Source: Amaranthus tricolor (lineage: Eukaryota; Streptophyta; Magnoliopsida; Caryophyllales; Amaranthaceae). From it: a stretch of 64,000 nucleotides of DNA. A program made the position numbers and the translations under genes. The stretch covers positions 20,616,160 through 20,680,159 of the forward strand of contig NC_080048.1 of assembly GCF_026212465.1 (NCBI RefSeq), given 5' to 3'. Positions 39,945-52,856 of the stretch are shown piece by piece (positions within the stretch are counted from its first letter, which is position 1; each line of letters opens with the position of its first letter). A model generated the notes under the pieces. It had not been told where the DNA came from and did not search any database. It was given only the letters and a program-made list of their open reading frames with translations.

Positions 39945-42900
39945 GCGATTTTATGGGATTTAAAGCTTTTTTGGCACTTTTGCGCATAAAGTAGCTCAAA
40001 CTTAGTTTGTTTTGCACGAAACATGGCACACAACACTATTCGATATATATTAGTGTGTTGAAATGGTTAAAATTTAAAATGATAGTCATATTCTAGTAAT
40101 CGTGTTATGCTACGATTTTATGGGTTTTTTTACGCTTTTTTTTGCACTTTCGGGCATAATGTAGGTCAATCTTGGTATGTTTTGCACGAAACTTGGCACA
40201 CGACACTATTTGGTACATATTATTGTGTTGAAGTGGTTAGAATTGAAAATCATAATCATATGCTAGAAATTACGTTTTAAGTTGCGATTTTTTGGTTTTT
40301 AAGCTTTTTTGGCACTTTCTCGCATAAAGTAGCTGAAACATGGTTTGTTTTGCATGAAACTTGGCACACGACACTATTTGATATATAATAATGTGTTGAA
40401 GTGGTAAGAATTGAAAATCATAGTCATATGCTAGAAATGTTAAGTTGCGATTTTATGGGTTTTTTACGCTTTTTTTCCATTTTCCGCGCATAAAGTAGCT
40501 CAAACTTGGTTTGTTTTGCACGAAACTTGGCACACAACACTATTCGATATATATTAGTGTGTTGAAGTGGTTAGAATTTAAAATCATAGTCATATGCTAG
40601 AAATTTCGTGTTATGTTGCGATTTTATGGGTTTTTTACGTTTTTTTTCCATTTTCGCGCATAAAGTAGTTCAAACTTGGTTTGTTTTGCACGAAACTTGG
40701 CACACAACATTATTCGATATGTATTAGTGTGTTGAAGTGGTTAGAATTGAAAATCAAAGTCATATGCTAGAAATTTCGTGTTAAGTTGTGATTTTATGGG
40801 TTTTTTACGCTTTTTTTGCACTTTCTCGCATAATGTAGCGTAGCTTAAGCTTGGTTTGTTTTGTACGAAACTTTGCACACGACACTATTTTGTATATATT
40901 ATTGTGTTGAAGTGGTTAGAATTTAAAATCATTGTCATACGCTAGAAATTACGTGTTAAGTGGCGATTTTATGGGTTTTTAAGGTTTCTTTGCACTTTCG
41001 CGTATAACGTAGCTCACACATGGTTTGTTTTGCACGAAACTTGTCATATAACACTATTTGGTGTGTATTATTGGGTTGAAGTGGTTAGAATCATAAATCA
41101 TAGTCATATGCTAGAAATTTCGTGTTAAGTTGCGATTTTATGGGTTTTTTACGTTTCTTTTGCACTTTCGCGTATAAAGTAGCTCAAACTTGGTTTGTTT
41201 TGCACGAAACTTCGCACACGACACTATTTGGCATATATTATTGTGTTGAAGTGGTTAGAATTGAAAATCTTTTTCATATGCTAGAAATTACGTGTTAAGT
41301 TGCGATTTTATGGGTATTTACACTTTTTTGGCACTTTTGCGCATAAAGTAGCTCAAACTTGGTTTGTTTTGCAAGAAACTTGGCACATAACGCTATTCGA
41401 TATATATTAGTGTGTTGAAGTGGTTAGAATTGAAAAATCATAGTCATATGCAAGAAATTTAGTGTTAAGATGCGATTTTATGGGTTTTTTATGCTTTTGT
41501 TGCACGGTCTCGCATAAAGTAGCTTAAACTTGGTTCTTTTTGCACGAAACTTTGAACACGACACTATTTGGTATATATTTCTTTTTTGAAGTAGTTAGAA
41601 TTTAAAAGCATTGTTATATGCAAGAAATTATGTGTTAAGTGGCGATTTTATGGGTTTTTTAGGTATCTTTGAACTTTCGCGCATAAGGTAGCTTACACAT
41701 GGTTTGTTTAGCACGAAACTTGTCATACAACACTATTTGGTATATATTATTGGGTTGAAGTGGTTAGAATTAAAAATCATAGTCATATGCTAGAATTTTC
41801 GTGTTAAGTTGCAATTTTATGAGTTTTTTTACGCTTTTTTTACACTTTCGCGCATAAAGTAGCTCAAACTTGGTTTGTTTTGCACGAAACCTTACACACA
41901 ACACTATTTGGTATATATTATTCTGTTGCAGTGTTTATAATTGAAAAACATAGTCATATGCAAGAAATTACATGTTAAGTTGCGATTTTATGGGTTTTGA
42001 TGCTTTTTTGGTAATTTCGCTTATAAAGTAGCTCAAACTTGGTTTGTTTTGCACGAAACTTGGCACACGACACTATTTAATATATATTATTGTGTTGAAG
42101 TTATTGGAAACGAAAATCATAGTCATATGCTAGAAATTACGTGTTAAGTTGCGATTTTATGGGTTTTTAAGCTTTTTTGGTGCCTTCGTGCATAAAGTGG
42201 TTCAAACTTGGTTTGTTTTGCACGAAACTTGGAACACAACGCTATTCGATATATATTAGTGTGTTGAAGAGGTTAGAATTGAAAATCATAGTCATATGCT
42301 AGAAATTTCGTGTTAAGTTGCGATTTTATGGGTTTTTTACGCTTTTTTTGCACTTTCGCGCATAAAGTAGGTCAATCTTGGTTATTTTGCACGAAACTTG
42401 GCACACGAAAATATTTGGTATATATTATTGTGTTGAAGTGGTTAGAATTGAAAATCATAATCATATGCTAGAAATTACATTTTAAGTATCGATTTTATGG
42501 GTTTTTATGCTTTTTTGGTACTTTCGCGCATAAAGTAGCTCAAACTTGGTTTGTTTTGCACGAAACCTTGCACACAACACTATTTGGTATATATTATTCT
42601 GTTGTAGTGTTTATAATTGAAAATCATAGTCATATGCAAGAAATTACGTGTTAAGTTACGATTTTATGGGTTTTTTACGCTTTTTTTTGCACTTTCGCGC
42701 ATAAAGTAGGTAAATCTTGGTTATTTTGCACGAAACTTGGCACACGACACTATTTGGTACATATTATTGTGTTGAAGTGGTTAGAATTGAAAATCAAAAT
42801 CATATGCTAGAAATTACATTTTAAGTATCGATTTTATGGGTTTTGATGCTTTTTTGGTACTTTCACGCATAAAGTAGCTCAAACTTGGTTTGTATTACAA

Positions 42901-42996
42901 GAAACTTGTCACATGACACTATTTAATATATATTATTTTGTTTCAGTGGCTTTAAATTAAAATCATAGTGATATGCTAGAAATTACGTCTTAAGTT
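39945..42996 (+). repeat. HOR-B long copy L4
   Basis: 3,052 bp, 18 monomers. AATCATAGTC in B3, GGGTTTTTAAGC in B14, ACGTTTTTTTTCC in B4 (near 40637, shared with the next copy), TTATATGCAAG in B10 (near 41618) where others have TTATACGCAAG, and a private TATTTACACTT near 41315 in B9. Confidence 0.93.
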
Positions 42997-45900
42997 GCGA
43001 TTTTATGGGATTTAAAGCTTTTTTGGCACTTTTGCGCATAAAGTAGCTCAAACTTAGTTTGTTTTGCACGAAACATGGCACACAACACTATTCGATATAT
43101 ATTAGTGTGTTGAAATGGTTAAAATTTAAAATGATAGTCATATTCTAGTAATCGTGTTATGCTACGATTTTATGGGTTTTTTTACGCTTTTTTTGCACTT
43201 TCGGGCATAATGTAGGTCAATCTTGGTATGTTTTGCACGAAACTTGGCACACGACACTATTTGGTACATATTATTGTGTTGAAGTGGTTAGAATTGAAAA
43301 TCATAATCATATGCTAGAAATTACGTTTTAAGTTGCGATTTTTTGGTTTTTAAGCTTTTTTGGCACTTTCTCGCATAAAGTAGCTGAAACATGGTTTGTT
43401 TTGCATGAAACTTGGCACACGACACTATTTGATATATAATAATGTGTTGAAGTGGTAAGAATTGAAAATCATAGTCATATGCTAGAAATGTTAAGTTGCG
43501 ATTTTATGGGTTTTTTACGCTTTTTTTCCATTTTCGCGCATAAAGTAGCTCAAACTTGGTTTGTTTTGCACGAAACTTGGCACACAACACTATTCGATAT
43601 ATATTAGTGTGTTGAAGTGGTTAGAATTTAAAATCATAGTCATATGCTAGAAATTTCGTGTTATGTTGCGATTTTATGGGTTTTTTACGTTTTTTTTCCA
43701 TTTTCGCGCATAAAGTAGTTCAAACTTGGTTTGTTTTGCACGAAACTTGGCACACAACATTATTCGATATGTATTAGTGTGTTGAAGTGGTTAGAATTGA
43801 AAATCAAAGTCATATGCTAGAAATTTCGTGTTAAGTTGTGATTTTATGGGTTTTTTACGCTTTTTTTGCACTTTCTCGCATAATGTAGCGTAGCTTAAGC
43901 TTGGTTTGTTTTGTACGAAACTTTGCACACGACACTATTTTGTATATATTATTGTGTTGAAGTGGTTAGAATTTAAAATCATTGTCATACGCTAGAAATT
44001 ACGTGTTAAGTGGCGATTTTATGGGTTTTTAAGGTTTCTTTGCACTTTCGCGTATAACGTAGCTCACACATGGTTTGTTTTGCACGAAACTTGTCATATA
44101 ACACTATTTGGTGTGTATTATTGGGTTGAAGTGGTTAGAATCATAAATCATAGTCATATGCTAGAAATTTCGTGTTAAGTTGCGATTTTATGGGTTTTTT
44201 ACGTTTCTTTTGCACTTTCGCGTATAAAGTAGCTCAAACTTGGTTTGTTTTGCACGAAACTTCGCACACGACACTATTTGGCATATATTATTTGTGTTGA
44301 AGTGGTTAGAATTGAAAATCTTTTTCATATGCTAGAAATTACGTGTTAAGTTGCGATTTTATGGGTATTTAAACTTTTTTGGCACTTTTGCGCATAAAGA
44401 AGCTCAAACTTGGTTTGTTTTGCAAGAAACTTGGCACATAACGCTATTCGATATATATTAGTGTGTTGAAGTGGTTAGAATTGAAAAATCATAGTCATAT
44501 GCAAGAAATTTAGTGTTAAGATGCGATTTTATGGGTTTTTATGCTTTTGTTGCACGGTCTCGCATAAAGTAGCTTAAACTTGGTTCTTTTTGCACGAAAC
44601 TTTGAACACGACACTATTTGGTATATATTTCTTTTTTGAAGTAGTTAGAATTTAAAAGCATTGTTATACGCAAGAAATTATGTGTTAAGTGGCGATTTTA
44701 TGGGTTTTTTAGGTATCTTTGAACTTTCGCGCATAAGGTAGCTTACACATGGTTTGTTTAGCACGAAACTTGTCATACAACACTATTTGGTATATATTAT
44801 TGGGTTGAAGTGGTTAGAATTAAAAATCATAGTCATATGCTAGAATTTTCGTGTTAAGTTGCAATTTTATGAGTTTTTTTACGCTTTTTTTACACTTTCG
44901 CGCATAAAGTAGCTCAAACTTGGTTTGTTTTGCACGAAACCTTACACACAACACTATTTGGTATATATTATTCTGTGCATTGTTTATAATTGAAAAACAT
45001 AGTCATATGCAAGAAATTACATGTTAAGTTGCGATTTTATGGGTTTTGATGCTTTTTTGGTAATTTCGCTTATAAAGTAGCTCAAACTTGGTTTGTTTTG
45101 CACGAAACTTGGCACACGACACTATTTAATATATATTATTGTGTTGAAGTTATTGGAAACGAAAATCATAGTCATATGCTAGAAATTACGTGTTAAGTTG
45201 CGATTTTATGGGTTTTTAAGCTTTTTTGGTGCCTTCGTGCATAAAGTGGTTCAAACTTGGTTTGTTTTGCACGAAACTTGGAACACAACGCTATTCGATA
45301 TATATTAGTGTGTTGAAGAGGTTAGAATTGAAAATCATAGTCATATGCTAGAAATTTCGTGTTAAGTTGCGATTTTATGGGTTTTTTACGCTTTTTTTGC
45401 ACTTTCGCGCATAAAGTAGGTCAATCTTGGTTATTTTGCACGAAACTTGGCACACGAAAATATTTGTATATATTATTGTGTTGAAGTGGTTAGAATTGAA
45501 AATCATAATCATATGCTAGAAATTACATTTTAAGTATCGATTTTATGGGTTTTTATGCTTTTTTGGTACTTTTCGCGCATTAAAGTAGCTCAAACTTGGT
45601 TTGTTTTGCACGAAACCTTGCACACAACACTATTTGGTATATATTATTCTGTTGTAGTGTTTATAATTGAAAATCATAGTCATATGCAAGAAATTACGTG
45701 TTAAGTTACGATTTTATGGGTTTTTTACGCTTTTTTTGCACTTTCGCGCATAAAGTAGGTAAATCTTGGTTATTTTGCACGAAACTTGGCACACGACACT
45801 ATTTGGTACATATTATTGTGTTGAAGTGGTTAGAATTGAAAATCAAAATCATATGCTAGAAATTACATTTTAAGTATCGATTTTATGGGTTTTGATGCTT

Positions 45901-46045
45901 TTTTGGTACTTTCACGCATAAAGTAGCTCAAACTTGGTTTGTATTACAAGAAACTTGTCACATGACACTATTTAATATATATTATTTTGTTTCAGTGGCT
46001 TTAAACGAAAATCATAGTGATATGCTAGAAATTACGTCTTAAGTT
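42997..46045 (+). repeat. HOR-B long copy L5
   Basis: 3,049 bp, 18 monomers. Shares ACGTTTTTTTTCC in B4 with the preceding copy. Private changes include CATAAAGAAGC near 44392, TTCTGTGCATTG near 44970 and TTTAAACGAAAATC in B18 near 46000. Indels increase toward gap 3. Confidence 0.92.
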
Positions 46046-46700
46046 GCGATTTTATGGGATTTAAAGCTTTTTGGCACTTTTGCGCATAAAGTAGCTCAAA
46101 CTTAGTTTGTTTTGCACGAAACATGGCACACAACACTATTCGATATATATTAGTGTGTTGAAGTGGTTAAAATTTAAAATGATAGTCATATTCTAGTAAT
46201 CGTGTTAAGTTACGATTTTATGGGTTTTTTTACGCTTTTTTTGCACTTTCGGGCATAATGTAGGTCAATCTTGGTATGTTTTGCACGAAACTTGGCACAC
46301 GACACTATTTGGTACATATTATTGTGTTGAAGTGGTTAGAATTGAAAATCATAATCATATGCTAGAAATTACGTTTTAAGTTGCGATTTTTTTGGTTTTT
46401 AAGCTTTTTTTGGCACTTTCTCGCATAAAGTAGCTGAAACATGGTTTGTTTTGCATGAAACTTGGCAAACGACACTATTTGATATATAATAATGTGTTGA
46501 AGTGGTAAGAATTGAAAATCATAGTCATATGCTAGAAATGTTAAGTTGCGATTTTATGGGTTTTTTACGCTTTTTTTTCCATTTTCGCGCATAAAGTAGC
46601 TCAAACTTGGTTTGTTTTGCACGAAACTTGGCACACAACACTATTCGATATATATTAGTGTGTTGAAGTGGTTAGAATTTAAAAATCATAGTCATATGCT
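46046..46700 (+). repeat. HOR-B copy, partial, ends at gap 3
   Basis: B1-B3 and most of B4 (655 bp). B1 and B2 differ from all other copies by reverting to more typical sequence (GTTGAAGTGG near 46157, GTGTTAAGTTACG near 46202), so this unit may mark the edge of the homogenised block, or reflect lower sequence quality. Confidence 0.88.
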
Positions 46701-46800
46701 NNNNNNNNNNNNNNNNNNNNNNNNNNNNNNNNNNNNNNNNNNNNNNNNNNNNNNNNNNNNNNNNNNNNNNNNNNNNNNNNNNNNNNNNNNNNNNNNNNNN
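46701..46800. other. Assembly gap 3 (100 N)
   Basis: Exactly 100 N. Satellite orientation flips from plus to minus, and the array changes from near-identical HOR-B to diverged monomers. The three open frames crossing it are not genes. Confidence 0.99.
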
Positions 46801-49679
46801 AACACAATAACATATACAAAATAGTGTCGTGTGCCAAGGTTTCGTGCAAAACAAACCAAGTTTGAACTACTTTATGCACGAAAGCACCAAAAAAGCTTAA
46901 AAACCCAAAAAATTGCAACTTAACACGTGATTTCTAGCATATGACTATGATTTTTATTTCTAACGACTTTAACACAATAATATATACCAAATATTGTCGT
47001 ATGCAAAGTTTCGTGCAAAACAAACCAAGTTTGAGCTACTTTATGCGCGAAAGTCCAAAAAAAGCGTAAAAAACCCATAAAAATCGCAACTTAACACGAA
47101 ATTTCTAGCATATGACTATGATTTTCAATTCTAACCACTTCAACACAGTAATATTTTATCGAACAGCGTTGGTGTGCCAAGTTTGGTGCAAAACAAACCA
47201 AGTTTGAGCTACTTTATGCGCGAAAGTGCCAGAAATGCATAAAGAACGCATAAATCGCAACTTAACACGAACTTTCTAGAATATGACTATGAATTTTTAA
47301 TTATAACCACTTCAACAAATATATATACCAAATAGTGTCGTGTGCAAAGCTTCGTGCAAAACAAACGAAGTTTGAGATAATTTATGCGCGAATGTGCCAA
47401 AAAATTTTAAAAGGCAATAAAATCGCAACCTAACACGTAATTTCTAGCATATGACTTCTATTTTCATTTATAACCACTTCAACACAATAATATATACCAA
47501 AAAGTGTCGTGTGCAAAGTTTCGTGCAAAACAAAGCAACTTTGAGCTACTTTATGAGCGAAAGTGCAAAAAAAGCGTAAAATACCCAAAAAATTGTAACT
47601 TAACACGAAATTTCTAGCATATGTCTATGATTTTCAATTCTAACCACTTCAACAAATCAATATATACAAAATAGTATCGTGTGCCAAGTTTCGTGCAAAA
47701 CAAACCAAGTTTGAAATACTTTATGCGCGAAAGTGCTAAAAAAGCGTAAAAAACCCATAAAATCGCAACTTAATACGAAATTTCTAGCATATGACTATGA
47801 TTTTCAATTCTTACCACTTAAACACACTAATATATATCGAATAGTGTTGCGTGCCATATTTGGTGCAAAACAAACCAAGTTTGAGCTACTTTATTCGCGA
47901 AAGTAAAAAAAATTGTAAAATACAATTAAAATCGCAACTTAACACGAAATTTCTAGCATATGACTATGATTTTCAATTTGAAGCACCTCAAAAAACTAGT
48001 ATATATCGAATAGTGTTGTGTGCCAAGTTTCGTGCAAAACAAACCAAGTTTTAGCTACTTTATGCGCGAAAGTACAAAAAAAGCATAAAAAACCCATAAA
48101 ATCGTAACTTAACACGAAATTTCTAACATATGACTATGATTTTCAATTATAACCGCTTCAACACATTAATATATACCAAATACTGTCGTGTGCCCAAGTT
48201 TCGTGCAAAACAAACCAAGTTTGAGCTACTTTATGCGCGAAAGTGCAAAAAAAAGCGTAAAAAGCCCATAAAATCGCAACTTAACACGTAATTTCTAGCA
48301 TATGACTATGATTTTCATTTCTAACCACTTCAACACAATAATATATTCCAAATAGTGTCGTGTGCAAAGTTTCATGCAAAACAAACCAAGTTTGAGCTAC
48401 TTTATGTGCGAAAGTGCCAAAAAAGCTTAAAAACCCATAAAATCGCAACTTAACACGTAATTTCTAACTTATGACTATGATTTTCAATTCTAAACACTTC
48501 AACACAATAATATATTCCAGATAGTGTTGTGTGTCAATATTAGTGCAAAACAAACAAAGTTGGGGTTACTTTATGCGCGAAAGTGCCAAAAAAGCTTAAA
48601 AACCCATAAAATCGCATCTTAAAACCTAATTTCTAGCATATTGACTATGATTTTCAATTCTAAGCACTTCAACACAACGGTATATACCAAATAGTGTTGT
48701 GTTCCAATATTCGTGCAAAACAAAACAAGTTTGAGTTTCTTTATGCGCGAAAGTGCCAAAAAAGCTTAAAAACTATAAAATTGCAACTTAACACGTAATT
48801 TCTAGCATCTGACTACTCTTTTCATTTATAACCACTTCAATACAATAATATATACCAGATAGTGTCGTGTGCAAAGTTTCGTGCAAAACAAACCAAGTTT
48901 GTGCTACTTTATGCGCGAAAGTGCCAAAAAAGCATAAAGAACCCATAAAATTCGCAAATTAACACGAACTTTCTAGAATATGACTATGATTTTCAATTAT
49001 AACCACTTCAACACATTAATATATACCAAATAGTGTCGTGTGCAAACTTTCGTGCAAAACAAACGAAGTTTGAGATAATTTATGCGCGAAAGTGCCACAA
49101 AAGCTTAAAACCCATAAAATCGCAACCTAACACGTAATTTCTAGCATATGACTACTATTATAACCACTTCAGCACAATAATATATACCAAAAAGTGTCGT
49201 GTGCAAAGTTTCGTGCAAAACAACGCAACTTTGAGATACTTTATGAGCGAAAGTGCAAAAAAAGCGTAAAAAACCCATAAAATTGCAACTTAACACGAAA
49301 TTTCTAGCATATGTCTATGATTTTCAATTCTAACCACTTCAACATATCAATATATACAAAATAGTGTCGTGTGCCAAGTTTCGTGCAAAACAAACCAAGT
49401 TTGAAATACTTTATGCGCGAAAGTGCTAAAAAAGCGTAAAAAAACCCATAAAATCACAACTTAATACGAAATTTCTAGCATATGACTATGATTTTCAATT
49501 CTAACCACTTCAACACACTAATATATATCAAATAGTGTTGCGTGCCATATTTCGTACAAAACAAACCAAGTTTTTGCTACTTTATTCGCGAAAGTAAAAA
49601 AAATTGTAAAATACCAATAAAATCGTAACTTAACACGAAATTTCTAGTATATGACTACGATTTTAAATTTTACACCACC

Positions 49680-49692
49680 TCAAAAAACAAAC
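49680..49692 (-). repeat. Internally deleted satellite monomer
   Basis: CCACCTCAAAAAAC is followed directly by AAACAAAGTTTGAGC. The homologous monomer ten repeats away (near 47988) has about 44 bp between these points, holding the ATATATCGAATAG and TTCGTGC segments. Both edges are CAAAAC-like, so slippage or microhomology-mediated deletion is likely. Confidence 0.75.
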
Positions 49693-51540
49693 AAAGTTTG
49701 AGCTACTTTATACGCGAAAGTGCAAAAAAACAATAAAAAACCCATAAAATCGCAACTTAATGCACAATTTCTAGCATATGACAATGATTTTCAATTCTAA
49801 CCACTTCAAGACACTAATATATATCGAATAGTGTTGTATGCCAAGATTCGTGCAAAACAAACAAAGTCTGAGTTACTTTATGCGCGAAAGTGCCAAAAAA
49901 GCTAAAAAACCCATAAAATCGCAACTTAACACATAATTTCTAGCATATGACTATGATTTTCATTTCTAACCACATCAACACAATAATATATACCAAATAG
50001 TGTCGTGTGCCAAGTTTCGTGCAAAACAAACCAAGTTTGCGCTACTTTATGCGCGAAAGTGTCAAAAAAGCTTAAAAACCCATAAAATCGAAACTTAACA
50101 CGTAATTTCTAGCTTATGACAATGATTTTAAATTCTAAACACTTCAAAACAATAATATATACCAAATAGTGTTGTGTGTCAATATTAGTGCAAAACAAAC
50201 AAAGTTTGGGTTACTTTATGCGCGAAAGTGCCAAAAAAGCTTTAAAACCCATAAAATCGCATCTTAACACCTAATTTCTAGCATATAACTATGATTTTCA
50301 ATTCTAAACACTTCAAAACAATAATATATACGAAATAGTGTTGTGTGTCAATATTCGTGCAAAACAAACAATGTTTGGGTTACTTTTAGTGTGAAAATGC
50401 CAAAAAAGCTTAAAAACCATAGAATCGCATCTTAACACGTAATTTCTAGCATATGATTATGATTTTCAAATCTAACAACTTCAACACAACGATATATACC
50501 AAATAGTGTTCTGTGTCAATATTCGTGCAAAACAAAACAAGTTTGAGTTTCTTTATGCGCGAAAGTGCCAAAAAAGCTTAAAAACCCATAAAATTGCAAC
50601 TTAACACGTAATTTCTAGCATCTGACTACTATTTTCATTTATAACCACTTCAACACAATAATATATACCAAATAGTGTCGTGTGCAAAGTTTCGTGCAAA
50701 ACAAACCAAGTTTGTGCTACTTTATGCGCGAAAGTGCCAAAAAAGCATAAAGAACCCATAAAATCGCAACTTAACACGAACTTTCTAGAATATGACTATG
50801 ATTTTCAATTATAACCGCTTCAACACAATAATATATACCAAAAAGTGTCGTGTGCAAAGTTTCGTGCAAAACAAAGCAACTTTGAGCTAATTTATGAGCG
50901 AAAGTGCAAAAAAAGCGTAAAAAACCCATAAAATTGAAAATTAACACGAAATTTCTAGCATATGTCTATGATTTTCAATTCTAACCACTTCAACAAATCA
51001 ATATATACAAAATAGTGTCGTGTGCCAAGTTTCGTGCAAAACAAACCCAGTTTGAAATACTTTATGCGCGAAAGTGCTAAAAAAGCGTAAAAAAACCCAT
51101 AAAATCGCAACTTAATACGAAATTTCTAGCATATGACTATGATTTTCAATTTAAACCACTTCAACACACTAATATATTAAACAGTGTTACGTGCCATATT
51201 TCGTGCAACAAACCAAGTTTGAGCTACTTTATTCGCGAAAGTGCAAAAAAAAGCGTAAAAAACCCATAAAATCGTAACTTAACACGAAATTTCTAGCATA
51301 TGACTATGATTTTAAATTCAAACCACTTCAACACATTAATATATACCAAATAGTGTCGTGTGACAAGTTTCGTGCAAAACATACCAAGTTTGAGCTACTT
51401 TATGCGCGAAAGGGTAAAAAAAGCGTAAAAAACCCATAAAATCGCAACTTAATACGCAATTTCTAGCATATGACAATGATATTCAATTCTAACCACTTCA
51501 ACACACTAATATATATCGAATAGTGTTATGTGCCAAGATT

Positions 51541-51565
51541 CGTGCGAAAGTGTCGTGTGCCAAGT
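51541..51565 (-). repeat. Scrambled monomer segment
   Basis: Where a monomer should read TTCGTGCAAAACAAACC and onward, the sequence instead has GAAAGTGTCGTGTGCCAAG, which resembles another part of the monomer, before resuming at ATGCGCGAAAGTGCC. This looks like a local template switch or two nested deletions. Confidence 0.65.
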
Positions 51566-52820
51566 TTATGCGCGAAAGTGCCAAAAAAGCTAAAAACACC
51601 CATAAAATCGCAACTTAACACGTAATTTCTAGCATATGACTATGATTTTAATTTCTAACCACTTCAACACAATAATATACTCCAAATAGTGTCGTGTGCC
51701 AAGTTTCGTGCAAAACATGCCTTGTTTGAGCCACTTTATACGCAAAAGTGCCAAAAAAGCTTAAAAACCCATAAAATCGTAACTTAACACGTAATTTCTA
51801 GCTTATGACTATAATTTTCAATTCTAAACATTTAAACACAATAATATATACCGAATAGTGTTGTGTGTCAATATTAGTGCAAAACAAACAAAGTTTGGGT
51901 TACTTTATGCGCGAAAGTGCCAAAAAAGCTTAAAAACCCATAAAATCGCATCTTAACACCTAATTTCTAGCATATGACAATGATTTTCAATTCTAACCAC
52001 TTCAACGCAATAATATATACCAAATAGTGTTGTGTGACAATATTCGTGCAAAACAAAACAAGCTTGAGTTACTTTATGCGCGAAAGTGCCAAAAAAGCTC
52101 ATAAAATCACAACTTAACACGTGATTTCAAACATATGACTATGATTTTCAATTGTAAGCACTTCAACACTATTATATCTACCAAATAGTGTCGTGTGCCA
52201 AGTTTCGGGCAAAACAAACACAGTTTGACCTACTTTATACGCGAAAGTGAAAAAAAGCGTAAAAAACCCATAAAATCGTAACTTATCACGAAATGTTTAG
52301 CATATGACTATCATTTTCAATTTTTACCACTTCAACACACTAATATTAAATCAAATACTGTTGTATGTCATGTTTCGTGCAAAACAAACCAAGTTTGAGC
52401 TACTTTATGCGCGAAAGTGCCAAAAAAAGCTTTAAAACGTATAAAATCACAACCTAACACGTAATTTCTAGCATATGACTATGATTTTCATTTATAACAA
52501 CTACAACACAATAATATATACCAAATAGTGTCGTGTGCGAACTTTCGTGCAAAACAAACAGAGTTTGAGCAACTTTATGCGCGAAAGTGCAAAAAAAAGC
52601 GTAAAAAACCCATAAAAATGCAACTTAGCACGAAATTTCTAGCATATGACTATGATTTTCGAGTCTAACTACTTCAACCCAATAATATATACCAAAAAGT
52701 GTTGTACGATAAGTTTCGTGCAAAACAAACCAAGTGTGAGCTACGTTATGCGCGAAAGAGCAAAGAAACCTTAAAAACCAATAAAATTGCCACTTAACAC
52801 GTTATTATTAATGTATGACA

Positions 52821-52856
52821 ATGATTTTAAATTCTAACATGATTTTAAATTCTAAC
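52821..52856 (-). repeat. 18-bp tandem duplication inside a monomer
   Basis: ATGATTTTAAATTCTAAC occurs twice in a row (52821-52838 and 52839-52856), where a typical monomer has it once. The same event appears near 55.2 and 58.6 kb. Confidence 0.85.

Larger units (their letters stand above)
24079..46700 (+). repeat. Satellite array, HOR-B (18 monomers, ~3,050 bp; 11-mer variant 1,856 bp), contig 3
   Basis: About 134 monomers of the same family as HOR-A but with a different HOR. Unit starts, marked by GCGATTTTATGGGATTTAAA, lie at 27084, 28940, 31989, 35039, 36895, 39945, 42997 and 46046. Spacings are 1856, 3049, 3050, 1856, 3050, 3052 and 3049 bp. In the unit 28940-31988 the monomers B1-B18 start at 28940, 29107, 29278, 29441, 29611, 29781, 29956, 30125, 30295, 30465, 30635, 30804, 30975, 31144, 31313, 31482, 31651 and 31820. 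Lengths are 167, 171, 163, 170, 170, 175, then 169-171 bp. The 1,856-bp form keeps B1-B4, a B5/B12 chimera and B13-B18. No genes or mobile elements are present. Confidence 0.96.
47269..52100 (-). repeat. Degenerate HOR-C, about 10 monomers (~1.69 kb), three copies
   Basis: Three sets of anchors recur in the same order. GAACTTTC lies at 47269, 48966 and 50778. TTATTCGCG lies at 47891, 49582 and 51229. GTCAATATTAGTG lies at 48533, 50178 and 51867. Spacings of 1,691, 1,697 and 1,689 bp equal ten monomers. Spacings of 1,647 and 1,645 bp carry a deletion of about 44 bp, and 1,812 bp fits one monomer gained with that deletion. The third copy lacks one monomer between its first two anchors (451 bp against about 620). 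Divergence between copies is far higher than in HOR-A or HOR-B. Confidence 0.75.

Noticed and set aside
24079..46700. CRISPR-like array
   Set aside because: Regular spacing comes from full-length tandem monomers. There are no short identical repeats separated by unique spacers, and no cas genes.
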